Part shown: piece after piece, positions 56,438 through 63,980 of the stretch
Layout: the number at the start of each line of letters is the position of its first letter
Position numbering within the stretch: the stretch's first letter is position 1
Source of the DNA: Amycolatopsis sp. CA-230715
Lineage (GTDB): Bacteria; Actinomycetota; Actinomycetes; Mycobacteriales; Pseudonocardiaceae
Direction: 5' to 3'
Assembly (NCBI RefSeq): GCF_018736145.1
Contig: NZ_CP059997.1
Span: 3,719,501 to 3,783,500 of the forward strand
DNA: 64,000 bases
Translations under genes and position numbers: made by a program
Notes under the pieces: generated by a model
Databases searched by the model: none
The model's input: only the letters and a program-made list of their open reading frames with translations
Told to the model about the DNA's origin: nothing

Positions 56438-56770
56438 ATGCCCCAGCAAGCATGGAACGACAAGCGCGAACGGCAGTACGAGCACATCAAGTCGTCGCAG
56501 AAGGACCGCGGTGCCGGCGAGGGCAGGGCCGAGGAGATCGCCGCGCGGACGGTCAACAAGAACCGCGCGCGCGGCGGCGAGTCCGATCGGGCCAGCAAGA
56601 CCTCGATCAAGGACAAGTCCCCGCAGCAGCGCGGCGGTGAGCGCTCCGGCAACCGGAAGGGCCCCGGCGGGCCGACGAAGGAGCAGCTCTACAACGACGC
56701 CAAGAAGCGCGGGATCAGCGGGCGGTCCACGATGACCAAAAAGGAACTCCAGAAGGCGCTGGGACGCTGA
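56438..56770 (+). CDS. plasmid-stabilisation-like small basic protein
   Basis: A 110-residue basic protein: MPQQAWNDKRERQYEHIKSSQKDRGAGEGRAEEIAARTVNKNRARGGESD, a Ser/Lys/Gly linker, then TKEQLYNDAKKRGISGRSTMTKKELQKAL. The N-terminal half is the family called plasmid stabilisation protein in actinobacteria; the C-terminal half looks like a SAP/Rho-N helix pair and shares GRS-x-MT-x-x-EL-x-KA with the Ku tail at the window end. AAGGAGG is a near-perfect ribosome site. The anti-sigma gene follows after 13 bp, suggesting one stress operon. Confidence 0.82.
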   Translation: MPQQAWNDKRERQYEHIKSSQKDRGAGEGRAEEIAARTVNKNRARGGESDRASKTSIKDKSPQQRGGERSGNRKGPGGPTKEQLYNDAKKRGISGRSTMTKKELQKALGR

Positions 56771-56783
56771 ACGCGAGGTTGAC

Positions 56784-57194
56784 GTGGCAGATGGAACCGA
56801 AAACGGCTCGACCGAGATAGAGCTTCGGCTCCCGGCGGACCTCGCACAGCTCCCGATCATCCGAGGCCTCGCGTCGACCATCTCGACGCGTGAGGACTTC
56901 GACCTCGACGCCATCGCGGATCTCCGGCTCGCCGTGGACGAAGCGGCCTCGACGCTGATCACGAGGGCGGCGCCGGGATCCACGATGATCTGCACCTTCG
57001 CACTGGAAGGAGACGAACTGCGCTTCACCGGCCGCGTACTCACGCACGAGCAGGAGGCGCCGAGCACCGGCACGTTCGGCTGGCGCGTCCTGGCCACGCT
57101 CACCGACTCCGCCACCGGCTGGGTCTCCGGGAACGGGCAGGGCAACCTCCTGCACATCCAGCTCGCCAAGCGGAAGCCGGTGGCGCGGACGTGA
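56784..57194 (+). CDS. anti-sigma factor, RsbW/UsfX-like
   Basis: A 136-residue GHKL-type kinase-like protein: LRLPADLAQLPIIRGLASTISTREDFDLDAIADLRLAVDEAASTLITRAAPGSTM corresponds to the N-terminal helix and N box of SpoIIAB/RsbW proteins, and GTFGWRVLATLTDSATGW to the last helices. The typical Asn of the N box is replaced by Ser/Thr, as in mycobacterial UsfX. It should bind the sigma factor encoded next (GTGA overlap of 4 bp) and hold it inactive until an antagonist releases it. No anti-anti-sigma gene is adjacent. Confidence 0.85.
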   Translation: MADGTENGSTEIELRLPADLAQLPIIRGLASTISTREDFDLDAIADLRLAVDEAASTLITRAAPGSTMICTFALEGDELRFTGRVLTHEQEAPSTGTFGWRVLATLTDSATGWVSGNGQGNLLHIQLAKRKPVART

Positions 57195-57991
57195 GCGAAG
57201 CCGGAACGCGGTATCCCACGTCGTCGCACGAGTACGAACACCTGCGACCGCTGTTCGCCGAACTCGCGTCGCTGGCAGAAGAAGACCCGCGCCGCGCGGA
57301 GGTCCGCGACAAGCTGGTCACCGGGCACCTGCCGCTCGCGGAGCACATCGCGCAGCGGTTCTCCGGCCGCGGGGTCGCGAAGGAGGACCTGGTCCAGGTC
57401 GGCACGGTCGGCCTGATCAACGCCGTCGACCGGTTCGACGCCTCCCGTGGCGCGGACTTCCTGTCCTTCGCGGTACCGACCGTGATGGGCGAGGTGCGCA
57501 GGCACTTCCGCGACACCGGGTGGCTGGTGCGCGTCCCCCGCAGGCTCAAGGAACTGCACCTTTCCCTGTCGAACGCGAGCACGAAGCTGTCCCAGCAGCT
57601 CGGCAGGGCGCCGACGCCGAGCGAACTCGCCGAGCATCTCGGGGTCACGAAGGACGACGTCTACGAAGGGCTCGAAGCGGGCAACGCCTACAACTCGGCC
57701 TCGTTGGACGAGGTGCTCACGTCCGATTCGGACAGTGCCGCGCTCGGCGACCTGCTCGGCGAGGACGACGCCGGGCTGATCGGGGTGGAGAACAGCGGCG
57801 CGCTGGAGCCGCTGGTCGCGGCACTGCCCGAACGCGAACGGCGGATACTCGCGCTGCGGTTCGTGCACAACCTCACGCAGACCCAGATCGCCGAACGGAT
57901 CGGGGTCTCGCAGATGCACGTGTCGCGGTTGCTCGCCAGGAGCCTCACCGCGCTCCGCGAAGGTCTGTCCGAAGAGGACTTGCCGAACTAG
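57191..57991 (+). CDS. sigF: SigB/SigF-type RNA polymerase sigma factor
   Basis: A 266-residue group 3 sigma factor. Region 2 reads GHLPLAEHIAQRFSGRGVAKEDLVQVGTVGLINAVDRFDASRGADFLSFAVPTVMGEVRRHFRDTGWLVRVPRRLKELH; region 3 includes LSQQLGRAPTPSELAEHLGV; region 4 reads LPERERRILALRFVHNLTQTQIAERIGVSQMHVSRLLARSLTALREGL. The wording is that of SigF, used for stress and developmental genes. It is co-translated with its anti-sigma factor. The preceding small gene may be a co-regulated target or part of the operon. Confidence 0.92.
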   Translation: MSEAGTRYPTSSHEYEHLRPLFAELASLAEEDPRRAEVRDKLVTGHLPLAEHIAQRFSGRGVAKEDLVQVGTVGLINAVDRFDASRGADFLSFAVPTVMGEVRRHFRDTGWLVRVPRRLKELHLSLSNASTKLSQQLGRAPTPSELAEHLGVTKDDVYEGLEAGNAYNSASLDEVLTSDSDSAALGDLLGEDDAGLIGVENSGALEPLVAALPERERRILALRFVHNLTQTQIAERIGVSQMHVSRLLARSLTALREGLSEEDLPN

Positions 57992-58347
57992 ACGGTTGAT
58001 TCCGTGAAGGTTGGGAAGTCCCTGAAGGATGCTCCTGTAGATGCGCCAAGGGTGGCTCTCAGCGACTCCGGTGCCGCGAACTACGCTCTGGTAAGGACTT
58101 CTGCTGTCTGGACCGGAATCTGCCTGGTGCCCCGAAGGTGGCTTTCGGGGACTTGAGCGCCCCGAAGGCCACCTTCACGGCATGTGCCTCGCGGTGGTCG
58201 AGCGTGCGAGGGGTGGATCTGTGTCGTCTAGCGCCCCGAAGGCCACCTTCGGGGCATCAGCAGCCCCGCCCGCACACCCGCGAGGGCCGAGAAAGTGAAC
58301 CCAAGTCCCCGAAGGTGGCCTTCAGGGCAGGCGAGGTCCGCTATCAG
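57992..58347. repeat. palindromic repeat cluster F
   Basis: The gene-free 356 bp between SigF and the convergent SDR gene holds a doublet at 58130/58160 (30 bp apart) and single units at 58234 and 58307. The sequence from 58130 to 58168 repeats doublet A almost exactly (same ACTTGAGCG spacer). No coding sequence is supported. Confidence 0.9.
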
Positions 58348-59112
58348 CTAGATCTCCTTCAGCATTCCACCGTCTATCACGAAATCGGACCCGCTGATGT
58401 TCGGCGCCTTCCGCGAGGCGAGGAACACCACCAGCGCGGCCACTTCGGACGGTTCGGTCATGTCCCCTGTGGACAGTCCGGTCAGTTCGGGGATCCGCTC
58501 GACGAACTCGGCCAGCGTCAGGCCCGCCCGGCGCGCCAGCTCCTCGCCGTTGCTGCCCGGTTCGGTCCACACCGTCGTCCGGACCGGGCCTGGCGAGATG
58601 GTGTTGACGCGCACGCCCCGCGCGCCGTACTCCTCGGCGAGCGATTTGCCGAGGCTCGCCAGCGCCGCCTTGGCCGCCGAGTAGGTGACCAGGTGTGGCA
58701 GCGCCAGCCGCGAGTTCACCGAGCCGATGTTCACCACGCTGCCGCGGCGCTCGATGAGGCCCGGCAGCGCGGCACGGGTGGCGCGGACCGCGCTCATCAG
58801 CGTGAGGTCGAGCGCGTGGCGCCAGCCGTCGTCGGTGACCGAGAGGAAGTCGTCGGCGGGCGCGGCACCGCCGACGTTGTTGACCAGCAGGTCGATGCCG
58901 CCCAGCTCGGCGACGGCGTGCTCGACGAGCCGCTCGTTGCCTTCCGCCGTGGTCAGGTCCACCGGCAGCGCGAGCGGCGTCAGCGCCTTCAGCTCCTCCG
59001 ACACCGTGCGCGCGCCCGCGACGACGCGGTACCCCTCGTCGACCAGCGCTTCCACCACCGCCAGGCCGATTCCCCTGCTCGCACCCGTGACGATCGCGTT
59101 CTGGGTGTTCAT
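58348..59112 (-). CDS. SDR family oxidoreductase
   Basis: A 254-residue classical SDR: IVTGASRGIGLAVVEAL (cofactor), DLTTAEGN, LLVNNVGGAAP (NAG-type motif), GSVVNIGSVNSRL with the catalytic Ser, YSAAKAALASLGKSLAEEY with catalytic Tyr and Lys, and ISPGPVRTTVW. It ends SGSDFVIDGGM. An NADP-dependent oxidoreductase of unknown substrate. AGGAG lies 8 nt before the ATG. It is divergent from the CGNR regulator gene, with inverted repeats in the 72 bp between them. Confidence 0.92.
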   Translation of the reverse strand: MNTQNAIVTGASRGIGLAVVEALVDEGYRVVAGARTVSEELKALTPLALPVDLTTAEGNERLVEHAVAELGGIDLLVNNVGGAAPADDFLSVTDDGWRHALDLTLMSAVRATRAALPGLIERRGSVVNIGSVNSRLALPHLVTYSAAKAALASLGKSLAEEYGARGVRVNTISPGPVRTTVWTEPGSNGEELARRAGLTLAEFVERIPELTGLSTGDMTEPSEVAALVVFLASRKAPNISGSDFVIDGGMLKEI

Positions 59113-59122
59113 TTTTTGACTC

Positions 59123-59173
59123 CTGACACTAGCTAACGTCTTTACTGGTGTCAGCGTATAGTAAAACCGTTAG
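59123..59173. promoter_or_regulatory. interleaved inverted repeats, SDR/CGNR divergent promoter
   Basis: CTGACAC (59123-59129) pairs with GTGTCAG (59148-59154), and CTAACG (59133-59138) pairs with CGTTAG (59168-59173). The two dyads are interleaved. TATAGT (59157-59162) could be the -10 of the CGNR gene. The CGNR protein is the obvious candidate to bind here. Confidence 0.6.
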
Positions 59174-59184
59174 GTGGTGTCGCC

Positions 59185-59703
59185 ATGACTTGGGAAAAGG
59201 ACCGTCCAGCGGCGGCGGAGTTCCATCGCGTGCCCGCGCCGCTCGTGCCCGTGTTCGATTTCGTCAACACGCTCGACGCGCGCTCGTTCGGCGGCCGGAG
59301 CACGAGCGACGACCTGGCGGACTGGCTCGGCGAGCACACCGAGGACGAGGCGGCGCTCGCCGTGCGCCTGCGCACCGCGCTGCGCCAGTTGACCGAGGCG
59401 AACCGGGACGGAACCACGAAGAACCCCGCCGGTTTCGCCGCGCTCGCCGCCGAACTCCCGCTCGAAGCCCGTGTCCGCGGGCTCGCACCGGTGGACGGCG
59501 GCTGCCGAGGACGCCTGGAAGAACTGCTGGCCAGCGTCGTGATCGCGACAGCGGACGGCTCGTGGGCCCGAATGAAGACGTGCGGCGCGCCGGACTGCCA
59601 GTGGGTCTTCTACGACCATTCCAAACCCCGCAACGCGCGCTGGTGTTCGACCGCGGGCTGCGGCAACCGGATGAAGACCCGCGCTTACCGCGCGCGCGGC
59701 TGA
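59185..59703 (+). CDS. CGNR zinc-finger (ABATE) regulator
   Basis: A 172-residue protein. The N-terminal ABATE domain (FDFVNTLDARSFGGRSTSDDLADWLGEHTEDEAALAVRLRTALRQL) is followed by a C-terminal CGNR zinc finger: MKTCGAPDCQWVFYDHSKPRNARWCSTAGCGNRMKTRAYR, with four zinc-binding cysteines and the name-giving CGNR. Such proteins are putative stress-responsive transcription regulators. It is divergent from the SDR gene and probably controls it. Confidence 0.9.
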   Translation: MTWEKDRPAAAEFHRVPAPLVPVFDFVNTLDARSFGGRSTSDDLADWLGEHTEDEAALAVRLRTALRQLTEANRDGTTKNPAGFAALAAELPLEARVRGLAPVDGGCRGRLEELLASVVIATADGSWARMKTCGAPDCQWVFYDHSKPRNARWCSTAGCGNRMKTRAYRARG

Positions 59704-59720
59704 CCCCGAAGCGCTACACT

Positions 59721-59738
59721 TTTCACAAAGTTGTGAAA
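59721..59738. promoter_or_regulatory. operator-like palindrome before methyltransferase gene
   Basis: TTTCACAA and TTGTGAAA form perfect 8 bp arms around AG. A -10-like TACACT lies at 59715-59720, so the dyad covers the likely transcription start of the methyltransferase gene 25 bp downstream. The regulator is unknown; none is adjacent except the CGNR protein. Confidence 0.65.
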
Positions 59739-59762
59739 GTTTGTGCGAGGGGGCAGGACCCG

Positions 59763-60575
59763 ATGGAGAAGGTGCACTTCACCGAAGAGAAGGCGACCAT
59801 GCTCGCCACTCTGTACGGGCGCGCGGTGGACGCCAGGCTCGACCGCCCGATCCTCGGCGACCAGGCCGCGGCCGAGGCCGTCGACAAGATCGACTACGAC
59901 TGGCGCAAGTTCGGGATGAAGACCGACGCGGCGCTGTCCGTCGCCGCGCGCGCGGCCGCGCTGGACGCCTGGACCAGGGAGTTCCTCGACGCGCACCCGA
60001 CCGCGAACGTGCTCCACCTCGGCTGCGGCATGGACACGCGGGTGTACCGGATGGACCCGCCGCCGACGGTCCGCTGGTTCGACGTCGACTACCCGGAGAC
60101 CGTCGAGCTGCGCGAGCGGATCTACCCCGCCCGCGACGGCTACCGGATGATCGGCAGCTCCGTGACCGAGCTCGGCTGGCTCGACGAGATCCCCGCCGAC
60201 CGGCCGACGCTCGTCGTCGCCGAGGGCCTGACCATGTACCTCGACCCGGAGAAGGGCCGCGCGCTGCTGCGGGCGCTGGTCGAGCGCTTCCCGTCCGGCG
60301 AAATGGTCTTCGACGCGTTCAGCCGCGGGGCGATCGCGGTCCAGAAGATCAACACGCCGGTCCGCCGCTCCGGCGCGACGCTGCACTGGGGCCTGGCAGG
60401 CCCGGCCGAGCTGGAAGCGCTCGGGCTGACCGTCGTCGACGCGAAGAGCGCGATGGACCTCGTGACGCCGGAGTCGATCGACCGGTTCACGCCCGTCGCG
60501 AGGTGGTCGCTGAAGGTGCTGAGCAAGATCGCTTTCCTGCGCAACATGAGCCACCTGGTCCGCTGCCGGTTTTGA
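59763..60575 (+). CDS. class I SAM methyltransferase (LCM/PPM family)
   Basis: A 270-residue enzyme of the leucine-carboxyl-methyltransferase-like group, often O-methyltransferases of polyketides (TcmP-like). KVHFTEEKATMLATLYGRAVDAR and LGDQAAAEAVDKIDYDWRKFGMK are the N-terminal cap; VLHLGCGMDTRVYRMDPPPTVRWFDVDYPETVELR is the SAM site; TLVVAEGLTMYLDPEKGRALLRALVERF the acidic motif. It differs from the truncated relative at 28.4 kb, which keeps only the second half. ATG 59763 has GAGGGGG about 10 nt upstream. Confidence 0.9.
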   Translation: MEKVHFTEEKATMLATLYGRAVDARLDRPILGDQAAAEAVDKIDYDWRKFGMKTDAALSVAARAAALDAWTREFLDAHPTANVLHLGCGMDTRVYRMDPPPTVRWFDVDYPETVELRERIYPARDGYRMIGSSVTELGWLDEIPADRPTLVVAEGLTMYLDPEKGRALLRALVERFPSGEMVFDAFSRGAIAVQKINTPVRRSGATLHWGLAGPAELEALGLTVVDAKSAMDLVTPESIDRFTPVARWSLKVLSKIAFLRNMSHLVRCRF

Positions 60576-60604
60576 GCGCGCCCGCGCGCGGGTAACCAGG
60601 CGCC

Positions 60605-61165
60605 ATGGCGAAGGAGGAGCTGGCGAAGTACCGCGCGAAGCGCGATCCGAATAGGACCCCCGAGCCGCAGGGGTCGACCCGGCGCGCCGGATCGCGGTTC
60701 GTCGTGCAGCGCCACGACGCCTCCAGCCTGCACTTCGACTTCCGGCTGGAGATCGACGGCGTGCTGGTGTCCTGGTCCGTCCCCAAAGGACCGTCGCTCG
60801 ATCCGGACGAGAAGCGGCTCGCGATCCGCACCGAGGACCACCCACTGGACTATGTGGACTTCGAGGGCGTGATCCCGGCTGGCGAGTACGGCGGTGGCAC
60901 GGTGGTCGTGTGGGACACCGGCACGTTCAGCCATCTCGGCGACGGTTCGCCGGGTGACGCGTTGCGCGACGGGCATCTTCGCGTCAAGCTCGACGGTAAG
61001 AAGGTGAGCGGGGCTTTCTCCCTGGTCAAGACCCGCTACTCCGGCAGGCAGGAGCAGTGGTTGCTGATCAAGAAGGACGACGGGGGCGCCGACCGGCGGC
61101 GCAAGCCCGCGAAGACCCAGCCCGAGTCCGTGCTGTCCGGCCGCACCAACGAGGACCTCGGGTGA
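60605..61165 (+). CDS. LigD 3'-phosphoesterase domain protein
   Basis: A 186-residue stand-alone LigD PE domain. SRFVVQRHDASSLHFDFRLEIDGVLVSWSVPKGPS holds the metal-binding His and the RLE, and HPLDYVDFEGVIPAGEYGGGTVVVWDTG the second conserved His/Glu set. PE domains trim 3'-phosphate and ribonucleotide ends in nonhomologous end joining. The stop overlaps the GTG of the ligase gene. First gene of a four-gene NHEJ operon; LigD is one polypeptide in mycobacteria but is split here. Confidence 0.9.
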   Translation: MAKEELAKYRAKRDPNRTPEPQGSTRRAGSRFVVQRHDASSLHFDFRLEIDGVLVSWSVPKGPSLDPDEKRLAIRTEDHPLDYVDFEGVIPAGEYGGGTVVVWDTGTFSHLGDGSPGDALRDGHLRVKLDGKKVSGAFSLVKTRYSGRQEQWLLIKKDDGGADRRRKPAKTQPESVLSGRTNEDLG

Positions 61166-62103
61166 CCGCGCCGGGCTGGCGCGCCCCGATGCTCGCGACG
61201 CTGACCCAGGAGCGGTTCTCCAGCGAGAACTGGCTCTACGAACGCAAGCTCGACGGCGTCCGCACGATCTGCTCCCGCGACGGTGACGAGCCGAAGCTGT
61301 GGTCCCGCAACCAGAAGACGATGAACAACGCCTATCCCGAGATCGTCGAAGCGCTGGCGAAGTCCGGCGGTGAGCGGTTCGTCGCCGACGGTGAGATCGT
61401 GGCGTTCGCCGGGAAGCAGACGAGTTTCGGCGCGCTCCAGCCGAGGATCCACCTCACCGATCCCGAGCGCGCCCGCAAGACCGGGATCGAGGTCTTCTAC
61501 TACCTGTTCGACCTGCTGTACTTCGACGGCCACGACGCGACAAGCCTGCCGTTGCGGCAGCGGAAGCAGTTGCTCGCCGATGCCTTCGACTTCGAGGACC
61601 CGCTGCGGCTGTCCGAACACCGCGACGGCGACGGCGAGGAGTTCTTCCGCGAAGCCTGCGCGAACGGCTGGGAGGGGCTCATCGCGAAACGCGTCGACGC
61701 GCCGTACCAGCACGGGCGGTCGCGTGACTGGTTGAAGTTCAAGTGCGTCAAGGACCAGGAGTTCGTGATCGGCGGGTTCACCGATCCGCAGGGCGCGCGG
61801 CACGGGTTCGGCGCGTTGCTGCTCGGCTACCACGACGGGGACGGGCTGCGGTTCGCGGGCAAGGTCGGCACCGGGTACACCGAGGAAGTCCTGCGGGACC
61901 TCACCGCGAAGCTGAAGAAGCTCGAACGGAAGTCGTCGCCGTTCGCCGAAACCGTGCAGGAAAAGGGAATTCACTGGGTGTCACCGGAGCTGGTCGCGCA
62001 GATCGGCTTCTCGGAGTGGACCGGCGACGGCAAGCTGCGCCACGCGCGGTACGTCGGGCTCCGGAACGACAAGGCAGCCGAAGACGTGGTCCGGGAGGCT
62101 TGA
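61162..62103 (+). CDS. ATP-dependent DNA ligase (LigD ligase domain)
   Basis: A 313-residue ATP-dependent ligase. Motif I WLYERKLDGVR (Lys29 is the AMP acceptor), DGEIVAF (motif III), FYYLFDLLYFDGHDA (IIIa), WEGLIAKRVDAPY (IV) and DWLKFKC (V) are complete; an OB-fold follows. It seals double-strand breaks joined by Ku. GTG start overlapping the PE gene by 4 bp. One base of the stop is shared with the next start (TGATG). Confidence 0.93.
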   Translation: MTAPGWRAPMLATLTQERFSSENWLYERKLDGVRTICSRDGDEPKLWSRNQKTMNNAYPEIVEALAKSGGERFVADGEIVAFAGKQTSFGALQPRIHLTDPERARKTGIEVFYYLFDLLYFDGHDATSLPLRQRKQLLADAFDFEDPLRLSEHRDGDGEEFFREACANGWEGLIAKRVDAPYQHGRSRDWLKFKCVKDQEFVIGGFTDPQGARHGFGALLLGYHDGDGLRFAGKVGTGYTEEVLRDLTAKLKKLERKSSPFAETVQEKGIHWVSPELVAQIGFSEWTGDGKLRHARYVGLRNDKAAEDVVREA

Positions 62104-62987
62104 TGAAGGCCGAGGACGTCGAGATTTCGCACACCGCCAAGGTTTTCTACCCCGAGGACGGACTGTCCAAAGGGGACGTGATCGAGCACTACCGCACGGT
62201 CGCCGACGTGATGGTGCCGCATCTGCGGGGGCGGCCGCTGACGTTGCGCCGCTATCCGGACGGGATCGAGGGCGAGGGCTGGTTCCAGAAGGAGGCTTCG
62301 GAGCACTTCCCGGACTGGGTCCGCGTCGAGGAAATGCCGCAACGCGACGGTGGATCGGTGCACCACGTGGTGTGCGAGGACGCGGCGACGCTGGTGTACC
62401 TGGCGAACCAGGCGACCATCGAGTTCCACGTGTGGACCTCCACTGTGGACAGTCCGGAGTGCCCGGACCTGATGGTGCTCGACCTCGACCCGCCCGAGGG
62501 CACGGGCACCGCGAAACTGCGCGAGATCGCCCGCCGCGGCCGCGACCAGCTCACCGGACTCGGGCTCGATCCGCACCTGCAGGCGACCGGCGGGCGCGGG
62601 TTCCACCTCGTCACCCCGCTCGACGCGACCGCCGACCACGACCTGGTTCGCGCGCTCGCCCGCGAGGCCGCCGACAAGCTGGCCGAAGGCGATCCCGAAC
62701 ACCTGACCACCGCGCAGCGCAAGGACAAGCGCGGCGACCGCGTCTTCCTCGACACTAACCGCAACGGCTACGCGCAGACCTTCGTCGCGCCGTATTCGCT
62801 GCGGGCGAGGCCGGGCGCCGCGGCCGCGACCCCGCTCGACTGGGCCGAACTGGGCAAGGCGGAGCCGGACGGCTGGCCGCCCGCGAAACTGCGGAACCGG
62901 TTGGCGCGCAAGGAAGATCCGTGGCGCGGCCTGCACGAGGGCGGCGCGTCCGCGGAAAAGTCGCTGCGGACGCTGAGGAGGTCCTGA
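62103..62987 (+). CDS. LigD polymerase (primase-like) domain protein
   Basis: A 294-residue archaeo-eukaryotic-primase-like polymerase: KVFYPEDGLSKGDVIEHYRTVADVMVPHLRGRPLTLRRYPDGIEG, then MVLDLDPPEGT with the metal-binding DxD, GGRGFHLVTPL (nucleotide-binding His) and DTNRNGYAQTFVAPYSLRARPGAAAATPLDW. It adds ribo- or deoxynucleotides at broken ends. The ATG shares one base with the previous stop and its own stop shares one base with the Ku start. Confidence 0.93.
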   Translation: MKAEDVEISHTAKVFYPEDGLSKGDVIEHYRTVADVMVPHLRGRPLTLRRYPDGIEGEGWFQKEASEHFPDWVRVEEMPQRDGGSVHHVVCEDAATLVYLANQATIEFHVWTSTVDSPECPDLMVLDLDPPEGTGTAKLREIARRGRDQLTGLGLDPHLQATGGRGFHLVTPLDATADHDLVRALAREAADKLAEGDPEHLTTAQRKDKRGDRVFLDTNRNGYAQTFVAPYSLRARPGAAAATPLDWAELGKAEPDGWPPAKLRNRLARKEDPWRGLHEGGASAEKSLRTLRRS

Positions 62988-63904
62988 TGGCACGGCCGAT
63001 CTGGAGCGGGTCGATCAACTTCGGCCTCGTCACCGTGCCGGTGGCGTTGTACAGCGCGACCGAGGACCACTCGATCCACTTCCGCCAGTTCGAGCGCGGC
63101 ACCTCCGACCGCATCCGGTACCGCAGGGTCAACGAGCGCACCGGCAAGGAGGTCGACTACGACAAGATCGTCAAGGGCTACGAGCTGGACGACGGCGAGT
63201 ACGTGCTCGTCGAACCCGAGGAGCTGGACGAGATCGCGCCGGGCCGGTCGCGCACGATCGACATCGAGTCCTTTGTGGACCTCGAAGAGGTGGACCCGAT
63301 CTACTTCCAGCGCACCTACTGGCTCGGCCCGGCGAAGGAGGAGTTCCACCGCGCGTACGCGCTGCTGCTGCAGGCGATGGCGAAGACGAACCGGGCGGGG
63401 ATCGCGCGCTTCGTCATGCGCGGCAAGGAATACCTGGCGGCGGTGCGCGCGGGCGACGGCGTGCTGACGTTGAACACCATGCACTTCGCCGCGGACATCC
63501 GGGATCCGGCGAAGGAGCTGAAGAGCCTGCCGGAGCTGAAGGCGCGCGGCAAGGAACTGGACATGGCGGTCAGCCTCGTCGACTCGATGACCGAGCAGTG
63601 GCAGCCGGACCAGTACGTGGACACCTACACCGAGCGCGTGAAGAAGCTCATCGACGACAAGAAGGCGGGCCGCACGGTCACCCCGGAGTCCGAGCCGTCG
63701 GAGCCGACGAAGGTGGTCGACCTGTTCGAGGCGCTTTCCCGCAGCGTCGAAGGCCGCCGCAAGGGCGGCAAACGCGGGAAGAAGAAGCCCGACGTGTCCG
63801 ACCTGAGCAAGGCCGACCTGGAAAAGCTCGCGCGCGAACAGGACGTCAAGGGCCGCTCCAAGATGACGCGCGCCGAACTGGAGAAGGCGGTCAAGGCCTC
63901 CTGA
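62987..63904 (+). CDS. ku: Ku DNA end-binding protein
   Basis: A 305-residue bacterial Ku: MARPIWSGSINFGLVTVPVALYSATEDHSIHFRQFERGTSDRIRYRRVNERTGKEV, YWLGPAKEEFHRAYALLLQAMAKTNRAGIARFVMRGKEYLAAVR and LNTMHFAADIR form the ring-shaped core. The C-terminal tail is lysine-rich (GRRKGGKRGKKKP) and ends in a SAP/Rho-N-like unit, DVSDLSKADLEKLAREQDVKGRSKMTRAELEKAV. Ku threads onto broken ends and recruits the LigD activities of the same operon. GAGGAGG lies 5 nt before the ATG. Confidence 0.95.
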   Translation: MARPIWSGSINFGLVTVPVALYSATEDHSIHFRQFERGTSDRIRYRRVNERTGKEVDYDKIVKGYELDDGEYVLVEPEELDEIAPGRSRTIDIESFVDLEEVDPIYFQRTYWLGPAKEEFHRAYALLLQAMAKTNRAGIARFVMRGKEYLAAVRAGDGVLTLNTMHFAADIRDPAKELKSLPELKARGKELDMAVSLVDSMTEQWQPDQYVDTYTERVKKLIDDKKAGRTVTPESEPSEPTKVVDLFEALSRSVEGRRKGGKRGKKKPDVSDLSKADLEKLAREQDVKGRSKMTRAELEKAVKAS

Positions 63905-63931
63905 CTGGAAACTCACGTCAGCCGTCGCGTG

Positions 63932-63980
63932 CCCCGAAAGTGACCTTCGGGGAATCCAGTGCCCTGAACTTTCGGGGCAC
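63932..63980. repeat. palindromic repeat doublet G
   Basis: Units begin at 63932 and 63962 (left arm altered to CCCTGAA), again 30 bp apart, 27 bp behind the Ku stop. GTGCCCC and GGGGCAC flank the whole block, as in doublet A. It may terminate the NHEJ operon. Confidence 0.85.
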
